From assembly GCA_964030475.1 (NCBI GenBank), contig CAXIPT010000008.1, forward strand, positions 4,278,568 through 4,342,567: DNA of 64,000 bases, given 5' to 3'. The notes beneath the pieces were generated by a model. The model was not told the origin of the DNA and made no database searches. It was given only the letters and a program-made list of their open reading frames with translations. How positions within the stretch are numbered: position 1 is the first letter of the stretch; each line of letters opens with the position of its first letter. The position numbers and the translations under genes are program-made. This document shows positions 33,101 to 47,134 of this stretch, piece by piece. The DNA is from Tethya wilhelma. Taxonomy: Eukaryota > Porifera > Demospongiae > Tethyida > Tethyidae.

Positions 33101-34573
33101 CGAGTGTTGGATGCCAACCCTGAGGCAGCTGCCAAAGATAAGATCCAAGCCAAGGAGCAGACGGACAGGAAAGAGAGGAAGTCGTCTTCATCTCTCTTTG
33201 GCCGACTGGGTAGCTTCAAGAAGGTCAAGAAGTCACCAGACGATGATAAGATGCAGAGTTTTGTGGTTCAGTATCTTGGATCGAGGATAGTCACAAAACC
33301 AGATGGACTGGACACAGTTAGAGGACCTGTGCAAGTGAGTGTTGAGGCAAAATATCTCAATATTTGGCACATCAAGTGATAGTCTGTATCTTTTCCCACA
33401 GGAGCTAGCTATCCCCAAAGTGTCGGCTCCCTCAGTGCCCCCCCATCTGGTGGAATTTGACGTGTCCCCCGTAGGATTGAGCATCACTGACCCCCAGAAG
33501 AAACTGTTTGCCAAGAAATCGTTTCCCGTCAAAAGCATCACTTATGTTGTCAGAATGAGGTATGTAATACAAGTCATTGGAATGGATACAGCAGGATTGA
33601 GAATATGACATTTTTCTTTTGCAGAAATTACTTTGCTTTCGTTGCTAGAGAGGGTGGTAGATTTCATTGCCACGTCCTCCTTGAGACAGAGGTGAGCTAG
33701 CAGCTATATCAACTGTGGAAGTGTTTGATACTGCTACGAATCTTTCTTCTTTTGTTCTTCATGCAGGTTGATTCAGGGACTATAGTAGGTACTATACAGA
33801 AAATGTTGGCACCAGAAAGTTCAAAACAATACAAGAAATGATACATTATTTTTATACCATGCATAATGTGTTTTGTTTGTTTATTTTAAGTTTTTTGCAG
33901 TGATGATACTTTACCAATTAAACTAAAAAATTGATGACTAAATAAAATGGGTAACAAACACACACACTTCATATCTATAATTATAATTATGTCAGTGCAT
34001 TAACTACTGTTTGTGGGTGTAGTTTTCTTAAACTTTGGCCTAGGTGGGTCGGGGTAGAGCTCTCGGGCCGACTTCAATCCAAGCAGAAGGGTGTGGCGCT
34101 CGTAGGCTTTGTGATTCCTGAACTGGTTGTCAGTGCCATGTATATAGTCGAGTACACCAAACACACCGTAACACTGGTTAAACCTGTTTGACAAGAATCA
34201 CAGTATATACATATTTTAATTTGTATTACAAGATACAATACACCAGTCAGACGAGTCACAAAAACTAGCCATTTTACAAAATTGATATCAGGTCAACATA
34301 CTTGGCGTGATGGAAATCGTGCCACTCTGCTGAAGGAAAGAAGGGGAAATGATATCCACTGTGGTTGATGGTGGTGGCGATCACGACCAAGGCAAACCAC
34401 AACCAACCAACAGCAAGGTGAGACCCGGCCACTATTGGTCCTGCTACCACGGGTACAAGGTTCACCAGCAGGTGCTCAAGAGGGTGGCAATATATGGAGG
34501 CCACACCCACTGGTGCTGTCCACTCGTGGTGAGTTTTGTGAACGTACTTGTAGAGCTTTGGATGGTGGAACAG

Positions 34574-34608
<35 letters not shown>

Positions 34609-34609
34609 N

Positions 34610-34689
<80 letters not shown>

Positions 34690-36240
34690 ATGGTGTACCA
34701 TGTGACAATCATAAATGATAAATTATATAATATGCATTGTCATACCAGTGTAAATAGAAGAAACCTATTTCCACGACAATAGCACAGATGACTAGGTCTT
34801 TCAAAGCAGTTGTGAATGGTGGTAGTTCGTAGTCACACGACATTCCTCTCCATTTAACCAACGGATAGATTATCACTTGTAATATTGAACTGGTCACCAA
34901 AGAATTGAAGACGGTACGTTTTAGAGTCTTTTTGTATGTCAGCCAATTAACCTATAGAGAGGAACCAATAACACTATGTACAGTTAATGACAGGGTCTCT
35001 CTCTTTCTATGTATCTTACTGGCACAGCTTTCTCCTCTTGTATCTTGTACTTGAGCAAGGCTTTTGGTCTTCCCGTTAAATCCAAGCAAGCGAAGAAACT
35101 GTTTACAATCACAAACACTAGAAATCCTTGCAATACTGAAACTGAAGCGAAACAAATATTTGAACCTTTTCCACTAAATGTGACAATTAGCTTGCAATCG
35201 CCTACCAATGACATGCATGTTGAAGGAGCTCTCCCCAGACAGTCTGTACACAAAAGCCCAACCATTGGATACAGCATCACCCACTGCCCGCCAGTAGAAC
35301 TCAAGATGACTAGAAAGAAATGGTGCATTCAACAGACATTCAACATATTGGTCAAAAATTTGTGAGTATTTTATGTAGCAGTACTAAGATAATTTACAAT
35401 TTACTCACTGGGAGAATGTGCTCCTCAAAGCAATGGCCACTGCCAGTAGAATTGCAGCTGCAACAGCAGCCCTTCTCTTCATGGAGGTGACAGATTTGGA
35501 CGGCTGCAATGGAGAGAATTGGAGAGAGTAACAAAAAACTGAAAAATTAATGATCACTTACATCAGCCATGATAAACAATGAGTAGGCGGGGCTGATTTC
35601 TTATGATTAAAAGATTACGTAATATTACACCCATCGCACACCCATTTCCGTTTCCTGTTTCCTGTACACATACTACCCACGGTTACCTAGGAAACGGGCG
35701 TAGCCCCAGAGAATAAATTGGCTGGTCTGTGAAGAACGCAAAGCACACGGTCTGTCGGTATCATTACCAGTGCTTCAAGATGCAGACAGTAAGTGAAAAT
35801 GAGAGCTCTTAGCGGATAACTTATTTGTGTGTTTGTGGTGATAATTGAGTTGAAACAAGTGTTAATCTCTCCCTGCAGCTCAAAGAGAAAGTAGTCGGAG
35901 CATACGAGGCGTTCAGAAAGGCAGTGTTCATCATCACATCTTGCCTGGTCATTTTCATTGCCTTCAGGAACTCGCTGATATGGTAAATCAGAGACAGATG
36001 ATAAGTAGGCATGCTTAGCTGAATGATGAGGGTTGGCAGCAAGAAATTTTTTTTTGCTGGATCATACCAGTACTGTGACGGTGTCCAATCATTTTTAGTC
36101 ACAAGTCTTTTTAGTATGTGCAGCTGGCCATGTTTGGGTGGATAATTAGTTTATGTATTTAGGAATACAACAGGCTGTGGAATGTTGTCAATTCTTGTAC
36201 ATAGCCAAAACACCTTTTGATAATTGATGGAATTGCATCA

Positions 36241-36280
<40 letters not shown>

Positions 36281-37357
36281 GTACACGGCCTGTAGGCATC
36301 TAGAGGAAGTGTGGGGTGCCTCGCGAACACTCTGGGCTACACTGTGGGGGTACCTATACTACGCCAGTGGGGAGAGCCCCTTTAATATGTTCATTTTTGG
36401 TAAGTTGATTGGAATAGCCAACATCATGCTCCAGTGATGTTGTGTGTGACCTCATTTTGACCTTTGAGTCGCTGAAAATATGATTTTTGCTGTTCACCTA
36501 CTCCCAATCTTATATCATAGTGATCACATGCTCACAGTCTCGCATTGGCTTCACCTATTAATCATTGTGTTGTCGGTTATGATCTGGTCCCTAATACTGA
36601 TCACACTCTCTCTCTCTCTCTCTCTCAGGCTCAATGCTTGTACCAACTATAACATTTTATGTGGCCAATGCCTTTTTCCTCTTCCTGGATCTGACTGGTA
36701 AACCTGCTGTCCTCCTCAAGTACAAGATACAAGAGGAGAAACATGTACCGGTAAGTTTGACACTACTCTCCCATTTGCTATCGTAACCAATGGGGTTTTA
36801 CTCCTAGCAACAATTGATCAATTCCTCTCGCTAGGTGAACTGGTTGAAGTACAAGAAGGCGCTAAAGTTGGTGACATTCAACAATATAGTCGTGGGTATT
36901 ATATTCAACTACGTCACCTATCCCTTGGCCCGTTGGCGCGGCAACGAGTGTGGCTACGAGCTTCCTTCCTTCTTAACGACAGTGTGGCATCTCTTCTGTT
37001 TCGTAGTGGTGGAGGAGATTGGCTTCTACTACTCACACAGGCTCTTCCATCATCCAAAGATCTACAAATACTTTCACAAGATCCACCACGAGTGGACTGC
37101 ACCCACTAGCATCGTCTCGGTCTACTCTCATCCCGTGGAGCACTTTATTGCCAACATTGGACCAATGGCTCTCGGTCCGCTGGTGTGTGGCTCACACCTC
37201 TCCGTGGCTTGGCTGTGGTATGTACTGGGAGTACTCAACACCACCATATCGCACAGTGGGTATCACCTGCCCTTCATGACTTCCAATGAAGCACACGACT
37301 ATCACCATTTGAAGTGAGTGCACACACACACACACACACTCACACACACACACANNN

Positions 37358-37443
<86 letters not shown>

Positions 37444-39294
37444 CACACACAATGTTTTTGGGAAATTTTTAAACCCTCTATTTGTGTCTGCAGGTTCAAT
37501 GAGAACTATGGTGTGATGGGGGTATTGGATCGTCTTCACGGTACAGACACAAAGTTCCGTCTCTCCAAGAACTACGAGAGGCACATTGTCCTTCAGAGTC
37601 TCGTCCCAGCTCGTGTGCTCATCCCAGATCCTCCGAAAAAGGGGAAAGAACATGTCGAATAGAACGTAGAATAAGTAATGCGTAATTTTATGGCATAAAT
37701 GTTTAGTGAGTATGTTGTAGAATAAGACTCGAGAAGTTAGAACACTCAATCAATGATGTATGTTTGTAGCATCAGTTTTATCATTCATGATCTGTACACA
37801 ATAGCTGATTGTTCCCATTTTTCATGTGTATTATTACTGAATTGAAAATGAACAGATAGTGTACAACACGTAACAAACACAATGGGACTTAAAATAGGTT
37901 ACATAGACTATATTATAAACTCTATGATTGAGCTGTGCACCCATATATACCATGATCACAGTACTGTATTTTCAAACATCAGTGACTTCAAATGGTGTCC
38001 ATGACAACTGTAGCTACTTCCTCCAGTATTGTGCCCACTTATGCATCCTCTCCACAAAGACGGCCATGACTGCTGTCACGCTGTCATCAATCAGCTTCTG
38101 TAGCTGAAGCACTGACTGTTCTTCATTGAAATTGAGACAAAACTTGTCTTCTACCTACAAACAGAAGCACGGGAAAAAGTAATCTAAGAAACGACACTCA
38201 GGCAGCTTGTTATGATCCAATTTACACATGAAAATACACAACTGTCGAAGAGGGTTCCTTTGGGTTTAGGATTGTTGTGAGATTTTCACATGCACACAAA
38301 GAGAGATCTATTTACATTACCTTTTGCACTGTTTTGTCAGGTTCTAGTGCAATATCCTTCACTCCAGCGTCCAACATCAGCGAGAACAGATTCAAGATAA
38401 GATTCGCTGATCTGTACCCACAGCATACATACACAATCATAACATAGTGCTCCTGCACAATCACAAATAATCATTATTTTTACAACAACATACCTTCTCA
38501 AGATCAAGAAAGCGTTGTAGCAATGTTCCCTAAACTTCTGGTACTCTGCACTGGTAGTCCCGCCCATGGCTTCCACCATATCCTTATTCAGCTTCATAGG
38601 CGGTGGGAAGAGCTTGGGGTCACGACCGAGAATGTAGCCAAAGTCAACGTGGATGAGATGACCAGACTCTGAGAGCAAGAGATTGTCAAGATGTCTGTCC
38701 CCAACGCCAAGAAGATAGGTGATGACACAGTAGCCAGCTGAAAGAGACGAAGAGAGAGAGAGAGAAAAGCATAATCTTTGATTTTACAGAGATGTTGGTT
38801 GTGTGCTTCTGACTCACTCACCACAGCTCTTGACATAGGTGTCCATGACTTCCGGGTGGATGCCATACGGAGCTGATTCCAGTGGAGCGTACTGCTTGAA
38901 GAAGTTCTGTAATGGAAGCAGAATAAGTGGCAGTATACAAGCTTATAAAATATTTTGGCATTGTGTTTGTACTTAACTATAAGCTTTATGATGTAAAACT
39001 TATTAGGATTCATACATGGCACTACCAGGTATTGCATCACACGTCAGGTCGATAATAAGATACTAATTGTGCAATCTTACTGATAACTTAGCAGAGTGGC
39101 GCAGTGGGAGCGTGCTGGGCCCATAACCCAGAGGTCGATGGATCGAAACCATTCTCTGCTAGTAACATTTTTTAGGTTTTTTTCTACAACCACATTACCC
39201 ACACATTGCATTAAATCACTTTCAATAAGATAACATGTAAGAGCACAGCTGTGTGCTTTGCTTTTGCTCCAAAAACACTATCGTTTATCAAAAT

Positions 39295-39328
<34 letters not shown>

Positions 39329-42300
39329 TCATGTTAGAATAAACGTACTGTAAACAATACATACGATAGTGTTACTCACACTAACCTGTATATTCCTATA
39401 ACTTGACAGCACGTGAGCCACTGCGTGTGTCTTGTCCACCAGTTGAACAAATCCTACCGTAAAACAAATATAAATTCCTACACACACCATTACATCATTC
39501 ATATGTACCATGAAATGGGGGATTCCCCGAGCATGCGAGCACATTGTAAGGAGTCAGTTTGAGGTCAAGATTCTCCCTCCTCAAGATGCGATCCATGAGA
39601 GTGATGAGCTGCAAGATGAGCTGATCCTGACGAAGATCGTCCCCTACTTTAAACATCACCCAGTAGATATCATTCTCCGTGGTCTTGAAGCCCAGTTTGG
39701 CAGGCGAGAGAGCACTCTTGTAGAGGGAGGCCTGGTCCGCCAATATCCCAGTGACCTTCACGCCAGGGTCTAGAGGGAGCCGGATGGGCCGCTGGAACTG
39801 AAGCAAGCCACGATGAGATGAAAGAACAGACTTTAGTCTCTCAATCTGCAAGAAATTTTGACAATACCGAATACTAATATCAATGATTTATCTTTTTTTT
39901 TTTCACTACTGCACTAGGCGTTACTAGGCAGTAATGAAAAAGAGCCTGGCTTGGTATACTCTCTATTACAAGCCTTGAGGCAATGTTCTTACTCTTTTTG
40001 GTCTGTCTTCTTTGCTGTTGTTGACAGCTGTGATGATGCCCATCAGTTCCGACACCAGCAATTCTTGCTGAGTCAGCATGTGGTTTCGCATTCTCCACCT
40101 CTTTTTGGGACTCTACAATAAAAAAAAAACACTTTAGTCATGTGACCATCATGTGATGTACGTGTGACCTCCTCACATTTTCCAGGTCCTTGAGGAACTT
40201 GAGTCGTATCCTTTCATATTTGTAATTAGCAGCATTGTCCTTCAAATCGTTACATTCCACAGACAAGTACCAGTAGAAGTAACTAGCCAATTGAGTGCTG
40301 CGACAGGCTCTAGCTATCAGGAAACTGGCAAGATCTGGCCACTATTAAAAGTACAAAATTACACATTATTAGTGGTATTTCAAATCATAACAACAACAAT
40401 CATTTATCATTTGTTTAGCACTAAAATTGATACAAATGTATCCACTTGTAGGTGTAAAAGTCATGTATGTAGAATCATCAAACATTACTTCCCACTATAA
40501 TTTTATATGTACTACATATGTATTTCCCATCTATGTGGTTGTATAATGTGACCACTCACATCAGTCTCAGTGTACACTGATGTCTCCATGCTGCTGGATG
40601 CCGACACATCCAGAGACCACAGAGAAGCCTCCATGCTATTGATTGAGTCGAGAGGGGGTCCATTATTCTCCCCTCCACACTCACTGTCGGTGTCACTACC
40701 GGGATCTTCATCGCTGAGAGGGGAAGTGGAAGCTCTAGTGCCCTTCTTTATGTCATCTTCTTCTTGGACAGCTTCAGCTAGCTCACGTTCCAAACGTGAT
40801 GTGGTAGCTACACAGGAAATAAAATTAAGATGTAAATTATTATATAAAGTAAGCAGTCTAAGCAAGTGATAGCCTCGTTCCCAGGCTTGAAAATATTTGT
40901 GAAGGAGGAGCTAGGGAACGAGGCTAAGCAAGCGGCATGCTCCAGTTACCTTCGTTGTAGGCTCTCTCTGGTGAAAGTGAAGGTGGGTCTGATTGTTCTT
41001 CTGGTTTTGCTGTCAGGAAAGCCGGCTCTTCGTATCTCAGAGCTTGAACCAGTTGCAGCAAGTAGAGAAGGAGCTCTTCGTTGTCTGCACACTGGAGACG
41101 AGAAATGGCGTATTTTCTCACAGCTGGTTCTTTGAAGAGAGGAGAGAGAAGCTCCAGTGCGTCTGCCGAATCAAGAGGCTGCCACTTGTAGAGAAGATCG
41201 AGTGCTTCATCCACCTCTTCTTTGAACTGCCAACGAACACTCTGAAGGAATTTGGGCAGGGCATTCTTGTCTTGCATGAGGTAGTAACGGAACTGCCATA
41301 TGACCGATTTCTCCTGCTCGCTGAGCAGATGGGTGGGTGGTTTGCTGACGATGCTAGCAATGAGGTCGCGATATTTGGCATTTGGTTTCAACTCTCGGGC
41401 ATTCAGACCCTTCCTGATGCTGTGAGTCAAATGGTGATGTTTCAATTCCACCAAATTTTCGAGATTCGATTCCGGATCCATGACAATCCTGAACTGGGAA
41501 TTGGACAGGAATGTTTCGTGTAGTTCACCATCAGGTTCAAAGTACACGACTGTGTGTGCGAACCCTTCGTACTGAAACTTTGGAAACTCTATCGTGAGGA
41601 ACATACAATTGGACTGCCTCTTCTCACGTTCGTTGATCACCTCAATCTCGCGGAATGTCAGTCGATCCAACCAATCAACGGTCATCATTCTTTCTTTACG
41701 ATGCTTCTTTACCAGTCTTGAGAGGCGGGTCATTTCCGATTGGGTCCCGTCCTCCTCCGAGCGTTCCCCAGGAGTGGAATTCTTCATGGTCCCGTCAGCT
41801 ACTACATCTCGCCACACCCTCAGATCGTGAATACCGTGTCGAAGACAGCCTTGTTTTCCAAATATGGCAATCGTAGTTCCGCCCACTGGAACGGATTTTT
41901 GTGGACCGTAAATATCGTAGACTGTGAGTGCCAGCACGGCATTTCTGGGTAGGTCTTTGTAGTGTATTGGCAGTGTGATCCATTCGTTCCAGTTCCATCT
42001 CGTGGAGAATGGCTTGTAGGCTGTCTGTGCAGGGAGAGTGAGAGCCTTCCCGTTGGAGAAGATCTGAGCCACTACATACATGTCAGAGTAGTCGCTCTGA
42101 TAGAGACCGGAGAACTGGAGGAGAGGGTCTTCCAGCAAAGCTTGCACATCCTTTTTCTCTCGTTTACCTTCTAAAGTTCCACTGCAAACAAAAGGAAAAG
42201 AAAAGAAAAAAAAACTGATGGACATAACTGATCTCATGGATAACAAAGTGAAGCTATGCTGCTACTCAAAGATCTGTACTTTACTTATGCATAATTCTCT

Positions 42301-44393
42301 GCTCATACTTACATCTTTATCCTAAAGGGGATGTTGACTTCACTAGAGTAGATGTAGGAGAATCTGTCCTTCGATTCCTGGACGTAGTTTGCAAGAGCCA
42401 TGTCTGAAATGTTTTGCTGACTGGGCAAAAATTGCGTATGGGCTGGGCTAATGAATCAGGTGAAGTGCACGTGCAGTGTGCGAAACTTTGGCGGGAAAAG
42501 AGCAGAGAAGAAGTAGTGGACACTTGAGTCTTGAAACAAAGTAAGAGCAACATGTATTGTGTACATATTTATATCTATAGCTCTCACTCAGATTGGTGAA
42601 AAAAATCATGGATGACGACTTTCCTGAGTTGGACCAGTTGGATGGGGGTGAGGAGCCCCTCTTTGCCGATGATCTAGACATGATGGACGACTATGATGAC
42701 CCCCCACCCCTCCCCCCACCCATGCCCTCCCTGGAGGAGCTGGCACAGCAACGGAGAGCAAACAGGAATGAGGTGACACGTACACATAGTATTACAATAA
42801 AGTCTTACATATGTAACATACCATCGCTAGTTTTCAAGGCTAGGCACCTAAAATGGCTCGACTTTTTGCCAACTTTGCTAGTCACTTGCCTGAGCAGAGG
42901 CATAAATTATACTTATTACAACCCTACATATGAAAATTCAAACGGTCTTATCTTTACAAACAATCCCAAACCTAAAGGAACCTTCCCTACATGCATTTTT
43001 TACAGGATAATAATGATCCTTTTGATACTCTTGGAATGACTCCAGATGATGTGGGTGGAGCTGAGGGTGTGGCCAATGATAAGCAGGCCCCTCCCCAGAA
43101 GAAGCGAAAGCCATTACTGACCCTAACTATTGACAGGATCTTCTCTGAGAAAGGTCTACCAAGACTCGAGAAAGAGTTCCCTAAACTGAAGTTCAAAGGA
43201 AAGGGACATGAAGTGAGTCTGTGGCATGGAGTTGGATATGTGCTATTATTTGTTTGATCTTATTCTTTGGTTCCAGGCATCAGATTTAAAGTACCTGATG
43301 CAGCAGTATGAGCACTGGGCCAATGCACTCTATCCTAAACTGACATTCAAAGACGTCACAGATAGAATTGAAGCCTTGGCCAAAAAGAAAGAATTCAAGG
43401 TATGTATGGTTTCATGCAAAAGTGACATTCCTTTAAATTTGGCATTAATTGTGGTGCAACTTTGTTCACATTCAGTCTCAACTTATTCAAATGAGGAGAC
43501 GACACATAAGAGGCGGAGCTACCACACCCCCTCTCAGCGACGTGGATGATCCTATCACTGACACATCTACGCAGCCTGTTCCCACGTCAAATGGACTGGA
43601 CACTTCCAATAACGATGACGAGAACATGATAGGATCTGGAACAATTGGAAGTGGGGGTGCCCCTGATGATGATGAACTTAATTTGAACATTGATCACATG
43701 GTGTCGGACAGACAGGGTACAGAGTCTAATAGAGATGATGCCACTAATGGACAGTTCAGCAACACAGCACTGACAAGACTAACGATGGATGGACTAGATA
43801 GCTTCTCTGATGAAGATGAAATTTATACATCATAAGTTAACATTACACAACCATACAACTGTAAACAATAATTATTGAAACAGAAAGAAAAAAATCAGTT
43901 AGTCCAAATTATTGCAGTACACATACACCAATGTCCATTGATACCAACTGAAATGGAAACTAATAACAAATTTAATGTCTGTCCAAGACTCCCAGCAGCT
44001 TTGTAGCCATGAAGATGATGTAATGTTTAATCAGTGTTGCCACGACGACGACTACCGCGAGTGGAGATAAATTTGCACAGTCCCTTGTAGATAAGTAGAG
44101 CACCTGTAGTTACACAATGGCACGGGGTGAATTACAAAGACTAGTTTTATTTGTTAAAAATTTTACCTATGATTCCAAAGACCCAGAAGAGTAGCCTCAA
44201 GCCATGCAAAAGATAGTGCTGACACTTTTCAACATCACTGCAGCCTTGACATGTATTAGCGTAGAGGTACTCCTGAATGTGTTGCTTGTCATAAAACTGA
44301 GAGAAAGAGAGAGAGAGAGAGAGAGTGAATAAGCTGTCACAGGAAGTTTAGGATTCTAGGGAATTCATCACATTGACACACATGCACGCGCAC

Positions 44394-44457
<64 letters not shown>

Positions 44458-47103
44458 CAGACCATGCACATACTATTACTAACATAATATTGTAACTTAT
44501 CTAGAAATGCTCACTTCGAAAAGAAATGGTTTTGCAAAGAGAGCCACTCCAAATCCAGCCAGAGCTCCTCCTTGAGAGGCAGCTGTGGTAGCCAGACAGA
44601 TAGCAAAGATGAATCCCACCACGCTAAAGATAAGCGTCACTGAAAGAGAGAGAGAGAGAGTGAAAGCCATGACAGCTATGTATCTTTACAGCTGGGTTGT
44701 AGCTTACCAAGAAAGAAAATAATAAACTCGCAACAGTTTCCTCTGTTGTCCACTTCTGACTGAGAGGTCTCCACCTCTGAAGTTGACTCACAATCACTGT
44801 CCACTACTAGGACGGGGCCGTGATCACTCAGATCTAAGACACCTTCCTTCTCAAACTTCTCTGACTGGGTGTAGGTTGGTAGGGGCATGGCAGTGGGATA
44901 GACGGGGGGAGGGGGGACATCTAGATGGGAGTGTGCGCATACCGAGAGCCAGTGATATGGGGGTATGTAAATTGTGGGGTGTTTTTTGGCCATCACTACA
45001 AACAAATTTCATGAGTTTGTACAACTCTTTTTCTCTCACCTGTTTTTGGGGATTTGGGTCGATATGGGGGAGGTGGTGGAACCATTACATCATCCATTGT
45101 ACACTCCTATACATAAATACGGTATATAAAATTAATAGGTTGTCAACATAGTAAACAAAGCATCTCATAAAAATACCGTTGGAGCTGTTTTCTCGGAATC
45201 TTCCATTCTTATAGGGTCACAGTATTCGTAGCACTACTAGTGACACGGTTCACACACAGAGATAAGTTCTCGACTACAAGTTATGAAACAAAAGACGTCT
45301 ACAAGTTGCGAACGTGGTCACACAATCAGCAGAATTCTAGAAAACACAAAAATCTCGTGAGATCGCGTGATTGAGCAAACGTCATAATGCGTGTTATGAT
45401 GCCACAAAATAGGCACGTGGCCGCCGATGGCGGGAAAAAACGACCATTACCTGATTCAGAAAATTTCAAGAGTTCTTCCAGTGTCTTTCTCGTTTCTAAA
45501 GGAGATTTTAGGGTTCAAACATGAGTCTGTGGGTGGACAAACACAGGCCAACATCTCTAGGCAAACTGGATTATCACAAAGAGCAAGCAAAATGGCTGAA
45601 AAGACTGGTAAACCTGACTACAAATAATTTATTTAAGTATGCTGTATGGTTGTACTGTCTAAGAATGCTATAAAATTGTTTCCACAGGTACAAAGTGGAG
45701 AGTTTCCTCACCTACTGGTGTATGGCCCCTCAGGAGCTGGTAAGAAGACTCGTATAATGTGTCTCCTCCGGGAGCTTTATGGCAGTGGGGCAGAGAAACT
45801 GAGGATTGAACACATGGACTTTACCGTGAGTCAAGAAAGGAAGTTTAGTGTATTTTATGCTTTTGATGGTTTCTAGCTATCATTTTGAATAGACTCCCTC
45901 CAAGAAGAAGATTGAGTTGTCCACCATTTCGAGCAACTATCATGTTGAAATCAACGCTAGGTAAGAAGACCATCATGTATTTGTAAAGTATCGCATTGAC
46001 TCTATGACTGTATGTGTGTGTGTTTGCAGCGATGCTGGTGTTCATGACAGAGTTGTGATCCAAGAAGTGTTGAAGCAAATGGCACAGAATCAAGTGCTGG
46101 ACACTTCACAACGTTCGTTCAAAGGTAACTCTCTTTATTCTGAATACTATGAGAAGCTTGATACATACTTACAAAACACATACCTGCAGTTGTGGTTCTA
46201 ACTGAAGTGGATCGTCTCACTAAAGATGCCCAGCATGCTCTCAGACGGACCATGGAGAAGTATTCCGCCACTTGTCGGCTCATCCTCTGCTGTAACTCCA
46301 CCAGTAAAGTCATCCCAGCCATCCGCAGTAGGTGTCTGGGCGTGAGAGTGCCAGCTCCACAGGTTGAAGAGGTATACATTATTATATAATTGAAGCGCTT
46401 GGAAACAAAGTGGCTAATTCGAATGAAATATGGGAAATGGCCTGAAAAGCCAAAACTTTTAATTGTCCTTGTGTGACTCTAGTGAAAAGTGGTGTTGTGG
46501 TGTTTGGTTGTTTGAAGGTGACAGCAGTGTTGGTGCAGACCTGTAAGAAAGAGGGGTTGGTTCTTCCTGCTGAGCTGGCAAAGAGAATTGCTGAGAAGTC
46601 ACAGAGAAATATGAGGAAGGCCTTGCTTCTCTGTGAAGCTTGCAGAGTCCAACAGTATGTTTGTAGAATGAAAGTCTTAACTTGTGATGGTTTGAACCTT
46701 GTAATGTGTTTTGATGTATCTATGAAATGTTTAGATATCCTTTCTCTGTTGATCAACTGGTTCCGGAATGTGACTGGGAGACTTATCTGAGGGAGACGGC
46801 CAACCTGATAGTTGAACAGCAGTCTCCTCACAGGTATATGTACAATGTGAAGTAGCAGCTGCTGTATACTATGGATGACTTGTGGTTGAATGGAGCCTTT
46901 ATTTCAAGACTCTCCCACTAATGTGCTTAAAAAGTTTATAAATATGAGCAGCATAGGAATGGGCAGTGCAGTAAAAGTAAGGAAACGAGGCATTGTTTCA
47001 ATTTCGGCACATGACTTGGAATTTCAATGGAAATCTGCCATTTTGTTTGGCTAGATTTTTAACCCTTGGTGCGCATGCGCAGCAGGGGTTATGGTAGTCG
47101 TTT

Positions 47104-47134
<31 letters not shown>

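Larger units (their letters stand above)
32075..47060. repeat. Right arm of the giant inverted repeat
   Basis: Mirror image of 16918-31961. It starts mid-exon in FE65 and ends inside the RFC3-intron MITE. It lacks the left-arm insertion at 17520-17658 and most of the frame-breaking indels, so its gene copies are generally the better ones. It ends 75 bp before the scaffold N at 47135. Confidence 0.95.

Noticed and set aside
16918..47060. CRISPR array, integrated virus or bacterial mobile island as explanation of the repeated structure
   Set aside because: No spacer-repeat periodicity, integrase, capsid or transposase frames are visible; the repeated content is ordinary intron-containing animal genes.
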